A DNA stretch of 64,000 nucleotides from Neomesorhizobium albiziae. GTDB taxonomy: Bacteria > Pseudomonadota > Alphaproteobacteria > Rhizobiales > Rhizobiaceae. Location of the stretch: the NCBI RefSeq assembly GCF_900114255.1, contig NZ_FOSL01000015.1:62001-126000 (forward strand), written 5' to 3'. The translations under genes were made by a program, and so were the position numbers. This document shows positions 27,163 through 36,751 of this stretch, in pieces; position 1 is the stretch's first letter, and each line of letters begins with the position of its first letter. The notes beneath the pieces are model-generated. The model had not been told where the DNA came from and did no database searches. It was given only the letters and a program-made list of their open reading frames with translations.

Positions 27163-28347
27163 ATGGCCGCCATAAAACCGGGTCGCGACCATGCCCCGAA
27201 TCCGCTCGATTTTTTCTGGTTCATTCCGACGCATGGCGATGGGACCTATCTCGGCACCGAGAAACTCAGTCGGCCACCAGATTTTCGTTACTTCAAACAG
27301 GTGGCGACCGCCGTGGACCAGCTTGGTTTTGGGGGGGTGCTTCTGCCTACAGGCCAAAGCTGCGAGGATTCCTGGATTGTTGCGACCGGCCTTGCAACCG
27401 CAACCGAGCGACTGAAATTCCTTGTTGCATTGAGGCCGGGCGTGACCTCGCCGGCATTTGCGGCACGCCAAACCGTCGCACTCGACCGTCTCAGCGAGGG
27501 GCGACTTCTCCTTAACGTCGTTGTCGGAGGCAATCCGACCGAACTTGCCGGCGACGGCATTTTCCTCCCTCATGACGAGCGCTATGCACAGGGTGAGGAA
27601 TTCCTCACCATCTGGCGCCGCATGGTTTCTGGCGAGACCGTCGATTTCGGCGGCAAATACTATCAGGTAAAGGGCGCCCGGGTCGATTTTCCCCCCGTTC
27701 AGAAGCCGACGCCGCCGCTTTTCTTTGGTGGCTCTTCCGATGCGGGGCAAGAACTGGCCGGCAAGGCCGTCGATATGTACCTGACGTGGGGCGAGCCGCT
27801 GGAACAAGTCGCGGAAAAAATTGCTTCAGCACGCAAACATGCCGCGGCATTCGGCCGAACGCTGCGGTTCGGGATGAGGCTGCATTTCATCGTTCGAGAA
27901 ACCGAGGAAGAGGCGTGGGCTGCCGCCGACCGCCTCATTAGCCATATTTCGGATGAACAGATCGAGCGCGCCTGGAAGCGTTTCCAGGACGAAATGGATT
28001 CGGTAGGCCAAAAGCGGCAGGCGGCATTGCATGGTGGCCGCCGCGACAAGCTGGTCGTCGCCCCCAACCTTTGGGCCGGTGTTGGGCTGGTGCGGGTCGG
28101 CGTGGGAACCGCACTTGTCGGAACGCCAGACCAGATCGCAGAACGGCTCGGCGAATATCAGGCTCTCGGTATCGATACTGTAATAGGTTCTGGCTATCCG
28201 CATCTCGAGGAAGCCTATCGCGTGGCCGAATTGCTGTTCCCCAAGCTTGGCATTGATGCCAGCCGACTAGGGCTGCGCGATACCATCGCCAACGAATTTT
28301 CGGTCGGCGCCTACGGTGGATCGAAACTCGCTTCTGCAGCCGGCTGA
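27163..28347 (+). CDS. ssuD: FMNH2-dependent alkanesulfonate monooxygenase, SsuD family
   Basis: A 394-residue bacterial-luciferase-like monooxygenase. [18 protein letters not shown] at the start, [33 protein letters not shown] and [17 protein letters not shown] are SsuD hallmarks. It uses reduced FMN and oxygen to release sulfite and an aldehyde from alkanesulfonates. The ATG at 27163 has GAGGAG six bases upstream. No reductase or transporter is adjacent; an MsuE-type reductase is encoded at 44245. A TCTA-N9-TAGA site precedes it. Confidence 0.9.
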   Translation: MAAIKPGRDHAPNPLDFFWFIPTHGDGTYLGTEKLSRPPDFRYFKQVATAVDQLGFGGVLLPTGQSCEDSWIVATGLATATERLKFLVALRPGVTSPAFAARQTVALDRLSEGRLLLNVVVGGNPTELAGDGIFLPHDERYAQGEEFLTIWRRMVSGETVDFGGKYYQVKGARVDFPPVQKPTPPLFFGGSSDAGQELAGKAVDMYLTWGEPLEQVAEKIASARKHAAAFGRTLRFGMRLHFIVRETEEEAWAAADRLISHISDEQIERAWKRFQDEMDSVGQKRQAALHGGRRDKLVVAPNLWAGVGLVRVGVGTALVGTPDQIAERLGEYQALGIDTVIGSGYPHLEEAYRVAELLFPKLGIDASRLGLRDTIANEFSVGAYGGSKLASAAG

Positions 28348-28380
28348 ACGCTGCTGTGCTTCATTTCAGGCAACAAGGGG

Positions 28381-28755
28381 ATGAGTTCGCTTTCGTTAAT
28401 TGGCAGATCACAGGAGGAGTTGATGACGCGCTTGCTTCCCGCACTGCACGAAGGCCATGCACCGATCTATCTGCATCAGGCATTCGCCGATGCCCTCGAC
28501 GCCTATGAAGGCTGGGAACGTGGCATGACAGAACCGCTGGTTGAACTCGAAGGTGTGTCTGTGCCTATCAGCTCGGTCTTCGGGCGTATGCGAAGCTGTT
28601 CGGATCTCCTTCCGGTTCGCATTCTGGAGGATGTCGCAGCGGTTGTCCCTGAGAGGCTTTTTGCGTTTGGTGAAGAGCATCTGACCTATGCGGATGCCGC
28701 ACGCGTGTTGCGGGCGCTCTGTGTTGAGCGATTGCGCAATCTCGACGCCGGCTAG
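28381..28755 (+). CDS. hypothetical protein in the ssuD operon (124 aa)
   Basis: This 124-residue acidic, soluble frame follows ssuD by 33 bases, with a possible second start at 28423 (MTRLLPALHEGH) that has AGGAG upstream. No cysteine motif or cofactor site is seen and I do not recognise the family. A frame on the opposite strand is longer but has a less protein-like composition. The operon position suggests a role with sulfonate monooxygenation or the following flavoprotein. Confidence 0.55.
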   Translation: MSSLSLIGRSQEELMTRLLPALHEGHAPIYLHQAFADALDAYEGWERGMTEPLVELEGVSVPISSVFGRMRSCSDLLPVRILEDVAAVVPERLFAFGEEHLTYADAARVLRALCVERLRNLDAG

Positions 28756-28870
28756 GAAACACCTGACGGGAGCGTGTTGGATTTCTCCCATTCCCGTCCC
28801 CGGTTGTGCGTCACGCTCAAGTGCCGCACCCAGATCGTTGATGACGATCGCCAATCGCGAAAGATAGAGT

Positions 28871-30232
28871 TTGGCAGCGCCCACAGTATCCAACAGGTCG
28901 ATTGCAATCATCGGCGGCGGCGCAAGCGGCGTTCTGATGGCGGCGCATCTCCTGCGCAGTTATGATCCCGACCTCCAAATCGTCATCGTCGAAAAGCGGA
29001 CCTCGCTTGGGCGAGGCTTGGCTTATTCAACCGACCTGGAAGATCACGTTCTCAATGTTCGGGCTTCGAACATGAGCGCCTTCGCGGACGAGCCCGACCA
29101 TTTCGTGCACTGGCTGCGTGCTCGCAACATCCAGATCGATGATCCGACGACCTATTTCGCTCCCCGTCACCTGTATGGCGAATATCTCGGCCAGCTCCTG
29201 CATGAGACTTCGAACCAGTACGGCTCAAATGCAAGATTGCGCATAATCGACGAGGAATGCGTCGCAATCCTTGAGCGCGACGAGCATTTGGAGCTGCAGT
29301 TGGCTGACGGTACAAGAGTTGTAACACAGCGATGCGTTCTGGCAACGGGACACGATCAGAAGGTGAACCGTGGGCTGTCACTTGCGCCGCCATCAGAGGC
29401 CGATGGCGCCCTGCCTGATCCAACCGATCAAGTCCTCATCATCGGCAGCGGCCTCAGCATGGTCGATACATGCCTGTCTCTAATGCTTGCTGGGCACCAG
29501 GGCCAAATTGTTGCTGTTTCACGCCGCGGGCTGCTTCCAGCCGTACACAGCAAGACCAGTTCCATTGTTCTTCAGCAAGCCGATGTTCCCCTCGGCGGCG
29601 GACCACTGGAATTCGCAGGTTGGTTCCGGGATCTCGTTCGCGAGACTGAGGCGCGGGGAGGCAACTGGCGCGATGTCGTGGATGGGTTGCGTCCGCACAA
29701 TCAGTTGATTTGGCAAAGCTGGTCTGATGCCTCGAAGCGCCAATTCTTCAGGCATCTGAAGGCTTGGTGGGACATCCATAGGCACCGCATGGCGCCCCAG
29801 GTCGGGGAGCAACTCTCCGAGGCAGTCGCGAACGGTCAGTTGCATGTGATCGCGGGCCGGATACTTGACGTGAAATCGATCGGGAAGGGCTTCGAAGCGG
29901 TGTTGCAACGTCGAAATAGTCAGGCTGTAGAGGAAATTCGTGTTGCGCGCATATACGACTGCGCAGGCGTCATCGCCGACCCCGGAAAGAGCTCAAATCC
30001 GCTTATGCGGTCACTTCTGGCTACTGGCATTGCACGGGCCGATAGGCTTCGCATTGGGCTCGACGTCTCCCCGGACGGGGCGCTGATCAGTCAGCAGGGC
30101 CGCAACGCTCGTCTTTACGCGGTGGGTCCTCTTACCCGCGGTACCTTTCTGGAGATCGAAGCGATCCCCGACATCCGCGTTCAGTGCCAGCACCTTGCGA
30201 GTGCATTGCTCAGGCAGCCTTCGTCGATGTGA
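28871..30232 (+). CDS. FAD/NAD(P)-binding protein (YdhS-like)
   Basis: A 453-residue flavoprotein with an N-terminal dinucleotide-binding motif IAIIGGGASGVLMAAHLL, the GRGLAYSTDLEDHVLNVRASNMSAF region of the FAD/NAD-binding_9 family, and a second Rossmann motif VLIIGSGLSMVDTCLSLM. It probably transfers electrons from NAD(P)H, perhaps to a partner enzyme or siderophore-like substrate. Only a TTG start is available after an in-frame TAG. As the last gene of the ssuD group it might supply reducing power; this is inference. Confidence 0.82.
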   Translation: MAAPTVSNRSIAIIGGGASGVLMAAHLLRSYDPDLQIVIVEKRTSLGRGLAYSTDLEDHVLNVRASNMSAFADEPDHFVHWLRARNIQIDDPTTYFAPRHLYGEYLGQLLHETSNQYGSNARLRIIDEECVAILERDEHLELQLADGTRVVTQRCVLATGHDQKVNRGLSLAPPSEADGALPDPTDQVLIIGSGLSMVDTCLSLMLAGHQGQIVAVSRRGLLPAVHSKTSSIVLQQADVPLGGGPLEFAGWFRDLVRETEARGGNWRDVVDGLRPHNQLIWQSWSDASKRQFFRHLKAWWDIHRHRMAPQVGEQLSEAVANGQLHVIAGRILDVKSIGKGFEAVLQRRNSQAVEEIRVARIYDCAGVIADPGKSSNPLMRSLLATGIARADRLRIGLDVSPDGALISQQGRNARLYAVGPLTRGTFLEIEAIPDIRVQCQHLASALLRQPSSM

Positions 30233-30489
30233 CGCAAGGTGGTGCTGGCTCTCCGGCGCACAGGTCTTCGCTCAGTTGAGCGTTGACGAGTATATCGAGC
30301 CCGGTCACATGGCCGGCATGACGAAGGTGTCGACTTGGCCGGCTTCAATCATCCGCGCCAAACGCGTTGGATGGACAAGGTTTAGTTAATGGTTGCATCC
30401 GGGAAGCGTCAGCGTAGCGCTCGGCGCCCGTGTGAGTGAATGGGCGCATGAAGCCTTGAGCGCAATTTCCGTTTCGTCCCAAAAATTGC

Positions 30490-30921
30490 TCATGCCACCG
30501 GGGATGTAACAGGCATGGCGTGAACCTTACGTTGCTTACCGCCCAGTTCACCCGTCCGTTGCGCCGCCTCGGCGATGGCCACATCCCTCGCCCGCAGGAA
30601 GACGCTCTCCATTCGCCAATGCTCGTTGGTGTAGCGGGGATCGGCCTCCCATTCGTGCCAGCCATGGTTGCGGCGGAATTCGCCAAGCAGGCCGGAGCCC
30701 AGGATCGCGTCCTTGTCAACGGGGGTCGGGTTTTCGCAGTCGGGCGCTACGTAAATGGCATCCCCGCGGCAATAAAGCTCGCACATGAAGCAGGTCTGGC
30801 AGTCCTCCTGCCGGGCAATCAGAGGCGGCCCCGCCGACGCCGGATCAAGCACGTTGGTAGGGCAAACCTCCACGCATGCGTTGCAGCCTGTGCAGCGCTC
30901 GGCGATGACGAGTTCGATCAT
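30490..30921 (-). CDS. 2x[4Fe-4S] ferredoxin, AprB-like
   Basis: A 143-residue ferredoxin with two cluster motifs, CTGCNACVEVCP (about residues 10-21) and CQTCFMCELYC (about residues 41-51), then a 90-residue C-terminal extension unlike simple ferredoxins. The architecture recalls the beta subunit of APS reductase, whose tail wraps the flavoprotein. Its start overlaps the flavoprotein stop as ATGA, so the two are made together. It should pass electrons to or from that flavoprotein. Confidence 0.85.
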   Translation of the reverse strand: MIELVIAERCTGCNACVEVCPTNVLDPASAGPPLIARQEDCQTCFMCELYCRGDAIYVAPDCENPTPVDKDAILGSGLLGEFRRNHGWHEWEADPRYTNEHWRMESVFLRARDVAIAEAAQRTGELGGKQRKVHAMPVTSPVA

Positions 30922-32507
30922 GAGGCGAGCTCCAATGGGCGGACGGAATCCAGCCTCGTCCGAACCTTGTCCAGGCCGCCGACGAGTATGCGGTGGTTGA
31001 AGCGGGGCTCGGTCTCGGGGCGATCATCGCGCTGGTGCATGCCGCGGCTTTCGTCGCGCGCCAGCGCCGAGGCCGCACACCAGCGCGCAGTAGCCAGCAT
31101 TGCGGCGGTTTCTCGCGTCCTCAATAGATCGGTGCCGAAGCCGCGCGCGTGGGCATCGAACTCTGCCCAAGTCGCGTCGAGAGTTTCGGCCGAGCGCTTC
31201 AGCGGGTGGCCGCTGCGGAAGATATTCTTGTCATACGCAAGCATCTCGCCCTGAATTGCAGACAACGTTGCGCCAAGATCGACATCGCGCTGCCTGCCAC
31301 CCGGGCGTAGGCCCGCCTGCCCAATGGGCTTGGCGCCCGATGCCGCAGGGTTTTTGGCGGCATGGCGTGCCGCTCCTGACCCTGCCCACTGGCCTGACGA
31401 GACTGCCCAGGCCGAATTGATGTTCCCGCCACCCGAGATCGCGCCGGCTACCAGTTCGCGTGTCGCCACATCGCCAGCCGCAAAAAGACCAGGAACCGAA
31501 GTTCTACAATCCGCGGTGACGATCCGTAGCCCGCCGATGCCGCGGATCGTTCCCTCCCCATGCAAGGTCACTTCGAACCGGTCTTTGTATGGGTCGATGC
31601 CCCAGCGTCGGAACGGAAGCATGAAGTTCGGCGAAATCATCGGCACGTGCGCGCGGATATCCTCCGGCGTGCGGGCAAGGTCGCAAAAGACGCGGCCCTT
31701 GAGCATGGCCCGCGCCAGCGGCCGTGTCGTCTCAGGCCCGGGCGGCATCGGAATGACCGCGCCATCCTCGTCGTAATAGGTCGCGAACGCGTAAGACATG
31801 GAGCGCGTCATCGTCGAGCGTACCGGGGCGACAGTGTAGTAGGAAGTGAACTCCATGCCGGAGAGTTCAGCGCCGGCCTCCGCCGCCATCAGGTAGCCGT
31901 CACCGGTGTTGGTGTGCGAGCCGAGCAGGCGCGACAAAAACGAGGTGCCGCCGGTGGCGAGCACGACCGCGCCGGCATTTACATGCCAGTCGCCGCCCGC
32001 TTGCCGGCGGATACCGCGCGCGCCAGCAACCAAGCGATCGGAACGTTGAAGCAGTTCCAATGCCGGGCTATGATCGAGGACCGTGACACCAAGGCTGTCG
32101 ACGAGCTTTCGCAGGGCACGCATATATTCGGGGCCGCGCAGAGCGCGATACTGCTTCACGCCGCTCTCATCCGTGGAAAAGTCATAAAAACCTTCGAGCG
32201 TCGGAAGGCTCTCCCAGGTCAGCGCCAGAATGCGCGCCATCCAATCCGCATCGTTCAGGCCCGCCCCAGTCTTCTTCCGGTTACAAATTGCCGTCTCGCG
32301 CAGTTCGGGAGGGTCTGGCGGCACCCACCAATGACCTGGCCCTGCAGTCGCGGTGACACCGCTGGTGCCGCAATAGCCCTTGTCGACCAGAATTACGGAG
32401 GCGCCGCTGCGCCGCGCAGCCGAAGCAGCCCAGGTTCCGGCCAACCCCCCGCCGATGACCAGCACGTCGGCGGTCAGTTCTAGAGTCTCTCCCCTCGACC
32501 TATTCAT
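30918..32507 (-). CDS. AprA/fumarate-reductase-type FAD flavoprotein
   Basis: A 529-residue flavoprotein. The FAD motif is ADVLVIGGGLAGTWAASAA, with YCGTSGVTATAGPGH, VLATGGTSF and PGLFAAGDVA further on, as in fumarate reductase and APS reductase alpha subunits. The ATG at 32507 begins just before the FAD motif and 11 bases after the ABC ATPase stop. It shares an operon with a sulfonate importer, a DszA/NtaA-type monooxygenase and a ferredoxin. A reductive or oxidative step on an organosulfur compound is a reasonable guess; the reaction is unknown. Confidence 0.85.
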   Translation of the reverse strand: MNRSRGETLELTADVLVIGGGLAGTWAASAARRSGASVILVDKGYCGTSGVTATAGPGHWWVPPDPPELRETAICNRKKTGAGLNDADWMARILALTWESLPTLEGFYDFSTDESGVKQYRALRGPEYMRALRKLVDSLGVTVLDHSPALELLQRSDRLVAGARGIRRQAGGDWHVNAGAVVLATGGTSFLSRLLGSHTNTGDGYLMAAEAGAELSGMEFTSYYTVAPVRSTMTRSMSYAFATYYDEDGAVIPMPPGPETTRPLARAMLKGRVFCDLARTPEDIRAHVPMISPNFMLPFRRWGIDPYKDRFEVTLHGEGTIRGIGGLRIVTADCRTSVPGLFAAGDVATRELVAGAISGGGNINSAWAVSSGQWAGSGAARHAAKNPAASGAKPIGQAGLRPGGRQRDVDLGATLSAIQGEMLAYDKNIFRSGHPLKRSAETLDATWAEFDAHARGFGTDLLRTRETAAMLATARWCAASALARDESRGMHQRDDRPETEPRFNHRILVGGLDKVRTRLDSVRPLELAS

Positions 32508-32518
32508 CGTCCAAAGCC

Positions 32519-33310
32519 TCAGGCATTGCCGTGAGTACCGTGACGTACGCCCAGCCAATCGAGAAGACTGCCGCGTATCCTGGCGAAATGCGGATCAGCG
32601 ACGTCGCGCGGTCGCGGCAGGTCGATGCGTTCCTCATGCGCGATGATGCCGTCCTTCATAACCAGCACCCGGTCGGCGAGAAGCACCGCCTCTTCCACGT
32701 CGTGCGTGACCAGAAGAATTGCGCAGCCATGCCGCTGCCAGAGTTCACCGACGAGATCCTGCGCCTTGATGCGGGTCAGCGCATCGAGCGCGGCAAATGG
32801 CTCGTCGAGCAGCAACAGATCGGGTTCGCGCACCAAAGCGCGCGCCAGCGACGTGCGTTGCGCCTCGCCGCCGGACAGCACCTTCGGCCACACGTCGGCC
32901 CGGTGGCCGATACCGACCTCCTCCAGCGCAGCGAGAGCGCGCGCCTTGTCAGCCCGCCCCGGCAGACCAAGCACGACGTTGCGCCACACCTTCTTCCACG
33001 GCATCAGGCGCGGCGCCTGGAAGGCGACGGCGCGGCGCACCGGCACCTCGACGTGGCCAACCATTTCGCGGTCGAGATCCGCCAGGATGCGCAACAGGGT
33101 GCTCTTGCCACAGCCACTGGCGCCAAGCAGCGCAACGAACTCCCCCGGTGCGATGTCGACGTCGAGGTTCTTCAAAACTTCGCGTTCGCCGAAGCGGCGT
33201 GTCAGCCCGCGAACCCTGACTGCAGGTACTGCTGCTTTCGACTGTTTCGGAGCAGTCTGAGGCGCGGCCGCCTCGACTACATTCAAGTTCCGCTGAAGGC
33301 TGGCCGCCAT
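32519..33310 (-). CDS. ABC transporter ATPase (sulfonate/taurine type)
   Basis: A 263-residue ATPase with Walker A GASGCGKST, signature LSGGEAQRTSLARAL and Walker B LLLLDEPFAALD. It has the SsuB/TauB-type short C-terminus (PRPRDVADPHFARIR). Start at 33310 gives a 28-base overlap with the permease gene, unusual but consistent with tight coupling. It energises uptake through the adjacent permease and binding protein. Confidence 0.92.
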   Translation of the reverse strand: MAASLQRNLNVVEAAAPQTAPKQSKAAVPAVRVRGLTRRFGEREVLKNLDVDIAPGEFVALLGASGCGKSTLLRILADLDREMVGHVEVPVRRAVAFQAPRLMPWKKVWRNVVLGLPGRADKARALAALEEVGIGHRADVWPKVLSGGEAQRTSLARALVREPDLLLLDEPFAALDALTRIKAQDLVGELWQRHGCAILLVTHDVEEAVLLADRVLVMKDGIIAHEERIDLPRPRDVADPHFARIRGSLLDWLGVRHGTHGNA

Positions 33311-34164
33311 GCGAGGAATACCTTTTCGAGAGTGCGGACGGTGAAATCGACGCCGAGACCAAGCAGGGCGTAGACGACCAGACACACAACGATCACATCG
33401 GTCTGGAACATCTCCCGCGCGTTGGCCATCAGATAACCGATGCCGGCGGTGGCGTTGATTTGTTCGCCGAAGACCAGCGCTAGCCAGGCGATGCCGAGCG
33501 AGTAGCGCAATCCAACCAGGGCGTTCGGCAGCGCTCCCGGCAATACGACGTGGCCGATCATCGCCGCGCGCGACAGCCCAAGCGTGCGGCCGGCCTCGAT
33601 CAAGGTCGAATCGACGTTGCGGATGCCAGCGTAAACGTTGAGGTAGAGGGGAAAGGCGGTGCCGAGCGCAATCAACGCGATCTTTGGCGCCTCGCCGATG
33701 CCGAACCAGATGATCAACAGCGGGATAAGCGCGACATTGGGCACGGTCCGCAACATTTGCATGGTAGCGTCGACGAAATCCTCACCAAGCCGGAACAACC
33801 CAGCCAGAACCGCAAGAGCCACGCCGATCGAGCCGCCGATTGCCAGGCCAGCCAGCGCGCGCCCGAGAGAGATCACCATCGCATCCTGCAGCTCGCCGGT
33901 CCCGATGAGCTTGGCGGCGCTGCCGATCACGGTCGACGGACCGGCGAGCACCTCGCCCGGTAGCACGCCCGTTTGCGATGCAACGTGCCACAGAAGGACC
34001 AGGAGGATCGGACCCGACAGACGCCGCAACCAGCGCGGCACCCCCTGTCCTGCGGCCGACGCCGGCTCAATGCGCTGACGCGCCAGCGTTCCGTCATCTT
34101 TGGCATCTGCCGCCCGCCTTTCGACAGCGCCCGGCCGGATAGTGATCGTGGCGATCGAACTCAT
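33283..34164 (-). CDS. ABC transporter permease (SsuC/TauC family)
   Basis: A 293-residue inner-membrane permease with about six membrane segments and the BPD_transp_1 EAA-type loop (EAGRTLGLSRAAMIGHVVLPGALPNALVGLR). The first 45 residues are a charged cytoplasmic extension. It lies 24 bases after the binding-protein gene. The unit probably imports aliphatic or aromatic sulfonates or sulfate esters. Confidence 0.92.
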   Translation of the reverse strand: MSSIATITIRPGAVERRAADAKDDGTLARQRIEPASAAGQGVPRWLRRLSGPILLVLLWHVASQTGVLPGEVLAGPSTVIGSAAKLIGTGELQDAMVISLGRALAGLAIGGSIGVALAVLAGLFRLGEDFVDATMQMLRTVPNVALIPLLIIWFGIGEAPKIALIALGTAFPLYLNVYAGIRNVDSTLIEAGRTLGLSRAAMIGHVVLPGALPNALVGLRYSLGIAWLALVFGEQINATAGIGYLMANAREMFQTDVIVVCLVVYALLGLGVDFTVRTLEKVFLAWRPAFSGT

Positions 34165-34188
34165 CGCATTGTTCCCCGCGCTTGTGCC

Positions 34189-35166
34189 TCAGTTCGTCGG
34201 CAGGTCGCGATAGACGAAGTCGGCAAGCTTGAGATCGCCGCTGAGCACGCCGGCTTCCTTCCAGGTCTCGAAGACGTTCTGAAGCGAAGCAGTAAAAGCA
34301 TGATCGATCGGCGTCCGCTCGAACGCGGCCTCATCCGCATAGAGGCTCTCCACCGTCGCCTTGTCTTGTTTCGTGAAGGCGGCGTAAAAGGCCACATAAG
34401 CGTCCTTGTTGTCCTTCGACCATTTGTAGGCGCGATCGATGCGGGCGGAAAAATCAGCAATCGCCGCGACCTTTGCCGGATCCGACAGCGCGTTGTCCGT
34501 TGCGCTGAGCACGCCATTGCCGGTGTTGATGCCAGGTCCGTCAATCAGCACGGTAGCTTTCAGCGTTCCGATTGAACGCGCCTTGTAAATTCCCCAAGTA
34601 CCCCAGGCGTCAATGCTGCCGGCCTGGAAGGCAGCGCTGGCGTCCGAAGGGTTGAGGAAGGCGAGCTTCACATCGTCCTGACCAAGTCCGGCCTTCTTGA
34701 GCACGCCGAGCACGAGATAGTGTGCGACGCTGCCGCGAGTGGTTGGCGAAATGGTCTTTCCTTTGAGATCCTGAATGGTCTTGATCGGACTATCGGCAGG
34801 AATAATCAGTGAACTGCCACGGCCGCCATTCGACCAACTGGCGACGATTTTGATCTTGGAGCCGCCAGCGATTGCGCTGACTGTCGGCGAATCCGCTGCC
34901 GACCCTATATCGACTGCGTCGGCCTTGAGCGCCTCATGCAGGTTGACGGCCGCTGCAAAAACAGACCATTCGATCCGGTAGGGAACGTCATCGAGCAGAC
35001 CGGCCGCCTCCAGCTTGGCGCGCGTGGCGCCCGTTTGGTCGCCGACGCGCAGCACCACCTTGTTGAGATCTTCGGCTGCAAATGCCGACGGCACCGAACC
35101 GAATGCGGTGGCGACGGCAAACCCGGCGAACAAGAGATTGAATACGCGACGCGAAAGCATTTTCAT
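34189..35166 (-). CDS. ABC transporter substrate-binding protein (aliphatic sulfonate family)
   Basis: A 325-residue periplasmic protein. The start MKMLSRRVFNLLFAGF opens an export signal with two arginines, cleaved near SAFAAE. The ssuA/NMT1-type fold is indicated by ADAVDIGSAADSPTVSAIAGG, DLKGKTISPTTRGSVAHYLV and AGSIDAWGTWGIY. It delivers the sulfur compound to the adjacent permease and follows the monooxygenase gene by 52 bases. Confidence 0.92.
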   Translation of the reverse strand: MKMLSRRVFNLLFAGFAVATAFGSVPSAFAAEDLNKVVLRVGDQTGATRAKLEAAGLLDDVPYRIEWSVFAAAVNLHEALKADAVDIGSAADSPTVSAIAGGSKIKIVASWSNGGRGSSLIIPADSPIKTIQDLKGKTISPTTRGSVAHYLVLGVLKKAGLGQDDVKLAFLNPSDASAAFQAGSIDAWGTWGIYKARSIGTLKATVLIDGPGINTGNGVLSATDNALSDPAKVAAIADFSARIDRAYKWSKDNKDAYVAFYAAFTKQDKATVESLYADEAAFERTPIDHAFTASLQNVFETWKEAGVLSGDLKLADFVYRDLPTN

Positions 35167-35218
35167 GGGGCTCACCTGTTGGCTGTTAAGGGAATCTGCC
35201 TGGGAAACTCGGGAAAGC

Positions 35219-36556
35219 TCATTCGGCGGCAACGGCCACGCCTGGCACCGCATGGCGGTTGGACGGTACCGGAATTCCAAGATTTCCCCGGAACGTCTCG
35301 GCCTCGTACTCGGTGCGGAAGATGCCGCGCGCCTGCAAGATCGGGATGACCACCTCGACGAAGACTTCGAGTTCCTTAGGCAGTGAGACGTTGACGACGA
35401 AGCCGTCAGACCCGTGCTCTTCCAACCAACGTTGGAAAGCGTCGGCGACCTGTTCCGCCGTACCGACGAACTCCGTTCGCGGCGTCGCGAAGTGCAGTGC
35501 TACCTCGCGAAGCGTCAGGTTTTCACGGTGAGCGGTCTCCAAAATCTTCCGCGACGTGCTTTGGTTGCTGTTTGCTCCATGTGCCGACACGTCCGGAAAC
35601 GATGCATCGAGATCGTGTTGTAGGAAGTCATAGTCGTTGAAGGGGCGGCCAAGCATCGACAGCGCGTTTTCGATCGACGTGAGATTGGCGAAATCCCGGT
35701 ATTTGCGTTCAACTTCCGCCTCGGTCGACCCGATCACCGGGCGGATGCCGGGCAGGATGAAGAGTTTGTCCGGATCGCGACCGAAGCCAGCGGCACGTTG
35801 TTTGATATCGCGGTAATACGCCTTGCCTTCTGCGAGATTCTCGTGATGGACAAAGATCGCGTCGGCGCGGCTCGATGCAAAATTTTTGCCGTCCTCCGAA
35901 GCGCCGGCCTGGAAGATTACGGGTTGTCCCTGCGCCGAACGTGCTATGTTGAGCGGACCCTTCACTTGAAAGAACTCGCCTTTGTGGTTGAGTGCATGAA
36001 GTTTTTTTGGGTCAAAGAACACCCCGCTCTTCTTGTCGTGGACGAGCGCGTCGTCCTCCCAGGAATCCCAAAGCCCCTGCACGACATCCAGATGTTCGGC
36101 TGCGAGCCGGTAGCGCGTGTCGTGCGCCAGATGGGACGCCTTGCTGAAATTGGTCGCGCTGCCCTCCAGCCACGACGTCACCACGTTCCAGCCTGCGCGA
36201 CCGCCGCTGATATGGTCGAGCGAGGCGAACTGCCGCGCGACATTGAAGGGCTCGCTGTAGCTGGAGGTGAGCGTGGCGACGAGCCCGATATGGGAAGTGG
36301 CGCCTGCGAGCGCGGACAATATGGTCAGCGGCTCAAAGCGATTGAGATAATGCGGGCTGGATTTTTCGGTGATGAAGACGCTGTCTGCGACGAATAAGAA
36401 ATCGAACTTCGCCGCCTCAGCGAGTTGCGCCTGCCGCTTGTAGTATTCGAAGCTCGTGCTCGCGGCCGGGTCGCCATCTGGATGGCGCCAGTCGCCCCAT
36501 CCCATGCCAACGCCGTGGAGCATGAACCCGAGTTTGAGTTGACGTTTCTGGGGCAT
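35219..36556 (-). CDS. FMNH2-dependent monooxygenase of the NtaA/SnaA/DszA family
   Basis: A 445-residue luciferase-like monooxygenase. [19 protein letters not shown] at the N-terminus, [11 protein letters not shown] and [20 protein letters not shown] in the middle are typical of NtaA/DszA/SfnG-neighbour enzymes. These act on nitrilotriacetate, dibenzothiophene sulfone or unknown organosulfur compounds, using reduced flavin from a separate reductase. It is the first gene of a six-gene operon that continues with an ABC importer and the AprBA-like pair. A TCTA-N9-TAGA site lies 78 bases upstream. Confidence 0.9.
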   Translation of the reverse strand: MPQKRQLKLGFMLHGVGMGWGDWRHPDGDPAASTSFEYYKRQAQLAEAAKFDFLFVADSVFITEKSSPHYLNRFEPLTILSALAGATSHIGLVATLTSSYSEPFNVARQFASLDHISGGRAGWNVVTSWLEGSATNFSKASHLAHDTRYRLAAEHLDVVQGLWDSWEDDALVHDKKSGVFFDPKKLHALNHKGEFFQVKGPLNIARSAQGQPVIFQAGASEDGKNFASSRADAIFVHHENLAEGKAYYRDIKQRAAGFGRDPDKLFILPGIRPVIGSTEAEVERKYRDFANLTSIENALSMLGRPFNDYDFLQHDLDASFPDVSAHGANSNQSTSRKILETAHRENLTLREVALHFATPRTEFVGTAEQVADAFQRWLEEHGSDGFVVNVSLPKELEVFVEVVIPILQARGIFRTEYEAETFRGNLGIPVPSNRHAVPGVAVAAE

Positions 36557-36633
36557 GAGGGACTTCCCTGGGCTGTGGTCATAAGCATCGCCGGAAGACC
36601 GTTTGGTTTCGGCCGATTTCCCTCAGGCTAATT

Positions 36634-36650
36634 TCTACTAATTTAGTAGA
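36634..36650. promoter_or_regulatory. organosulfur operator motif, copy 2 (TCTACTA-N3-TAGTAGA)
   Basis: A perfect inverted repeat with seven-base arms TCTACTA and TAGTAGA around ATT, 78 bases upstream of the NtaA/DszA-type gene. It has the same 17-base frame and ends as the sites at 27108, 44893 and 50444. Confidence 0.75.
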
Positions 36651-36682
36651 CTAGGCATGGCGTGCTGAACTTTGCCCTGATC

Positions 36683-36706
36683 GGAGGTTCGAATTCTCCT
36701 TTCCGG
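36683..36706 (+). other. tRNA T-arm-like sequence without the rest of a tRNA
   Basis: GGAGG-TTCGAAT-TCTCC forms a five-base stem and seven-base loop as in a tRNA T arm and is followed by a TTTCCGG acceptor-like stretch. No 5' acceptor partner (CCGGAAA) or anticodon arm lies upstream and no CCA follows. It could be a tRNA 3' fragment left at an attachment site, or chance. Confidence 0.25.
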
Positions 36707-36751
36707 TCGCATGTCGGCATGTCGTCCGGGCCTGGAAATAGGCAGCCAAGA

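Noticed and set aside
28408-28911. 167-codon minus-strand frame opposite the 124-residue hypothetical gene
   Set aside because: The plus-strand frame fits the ssuD operon spacing and has a better ribosome binding site; neither has a known family, so the choice is moderate.
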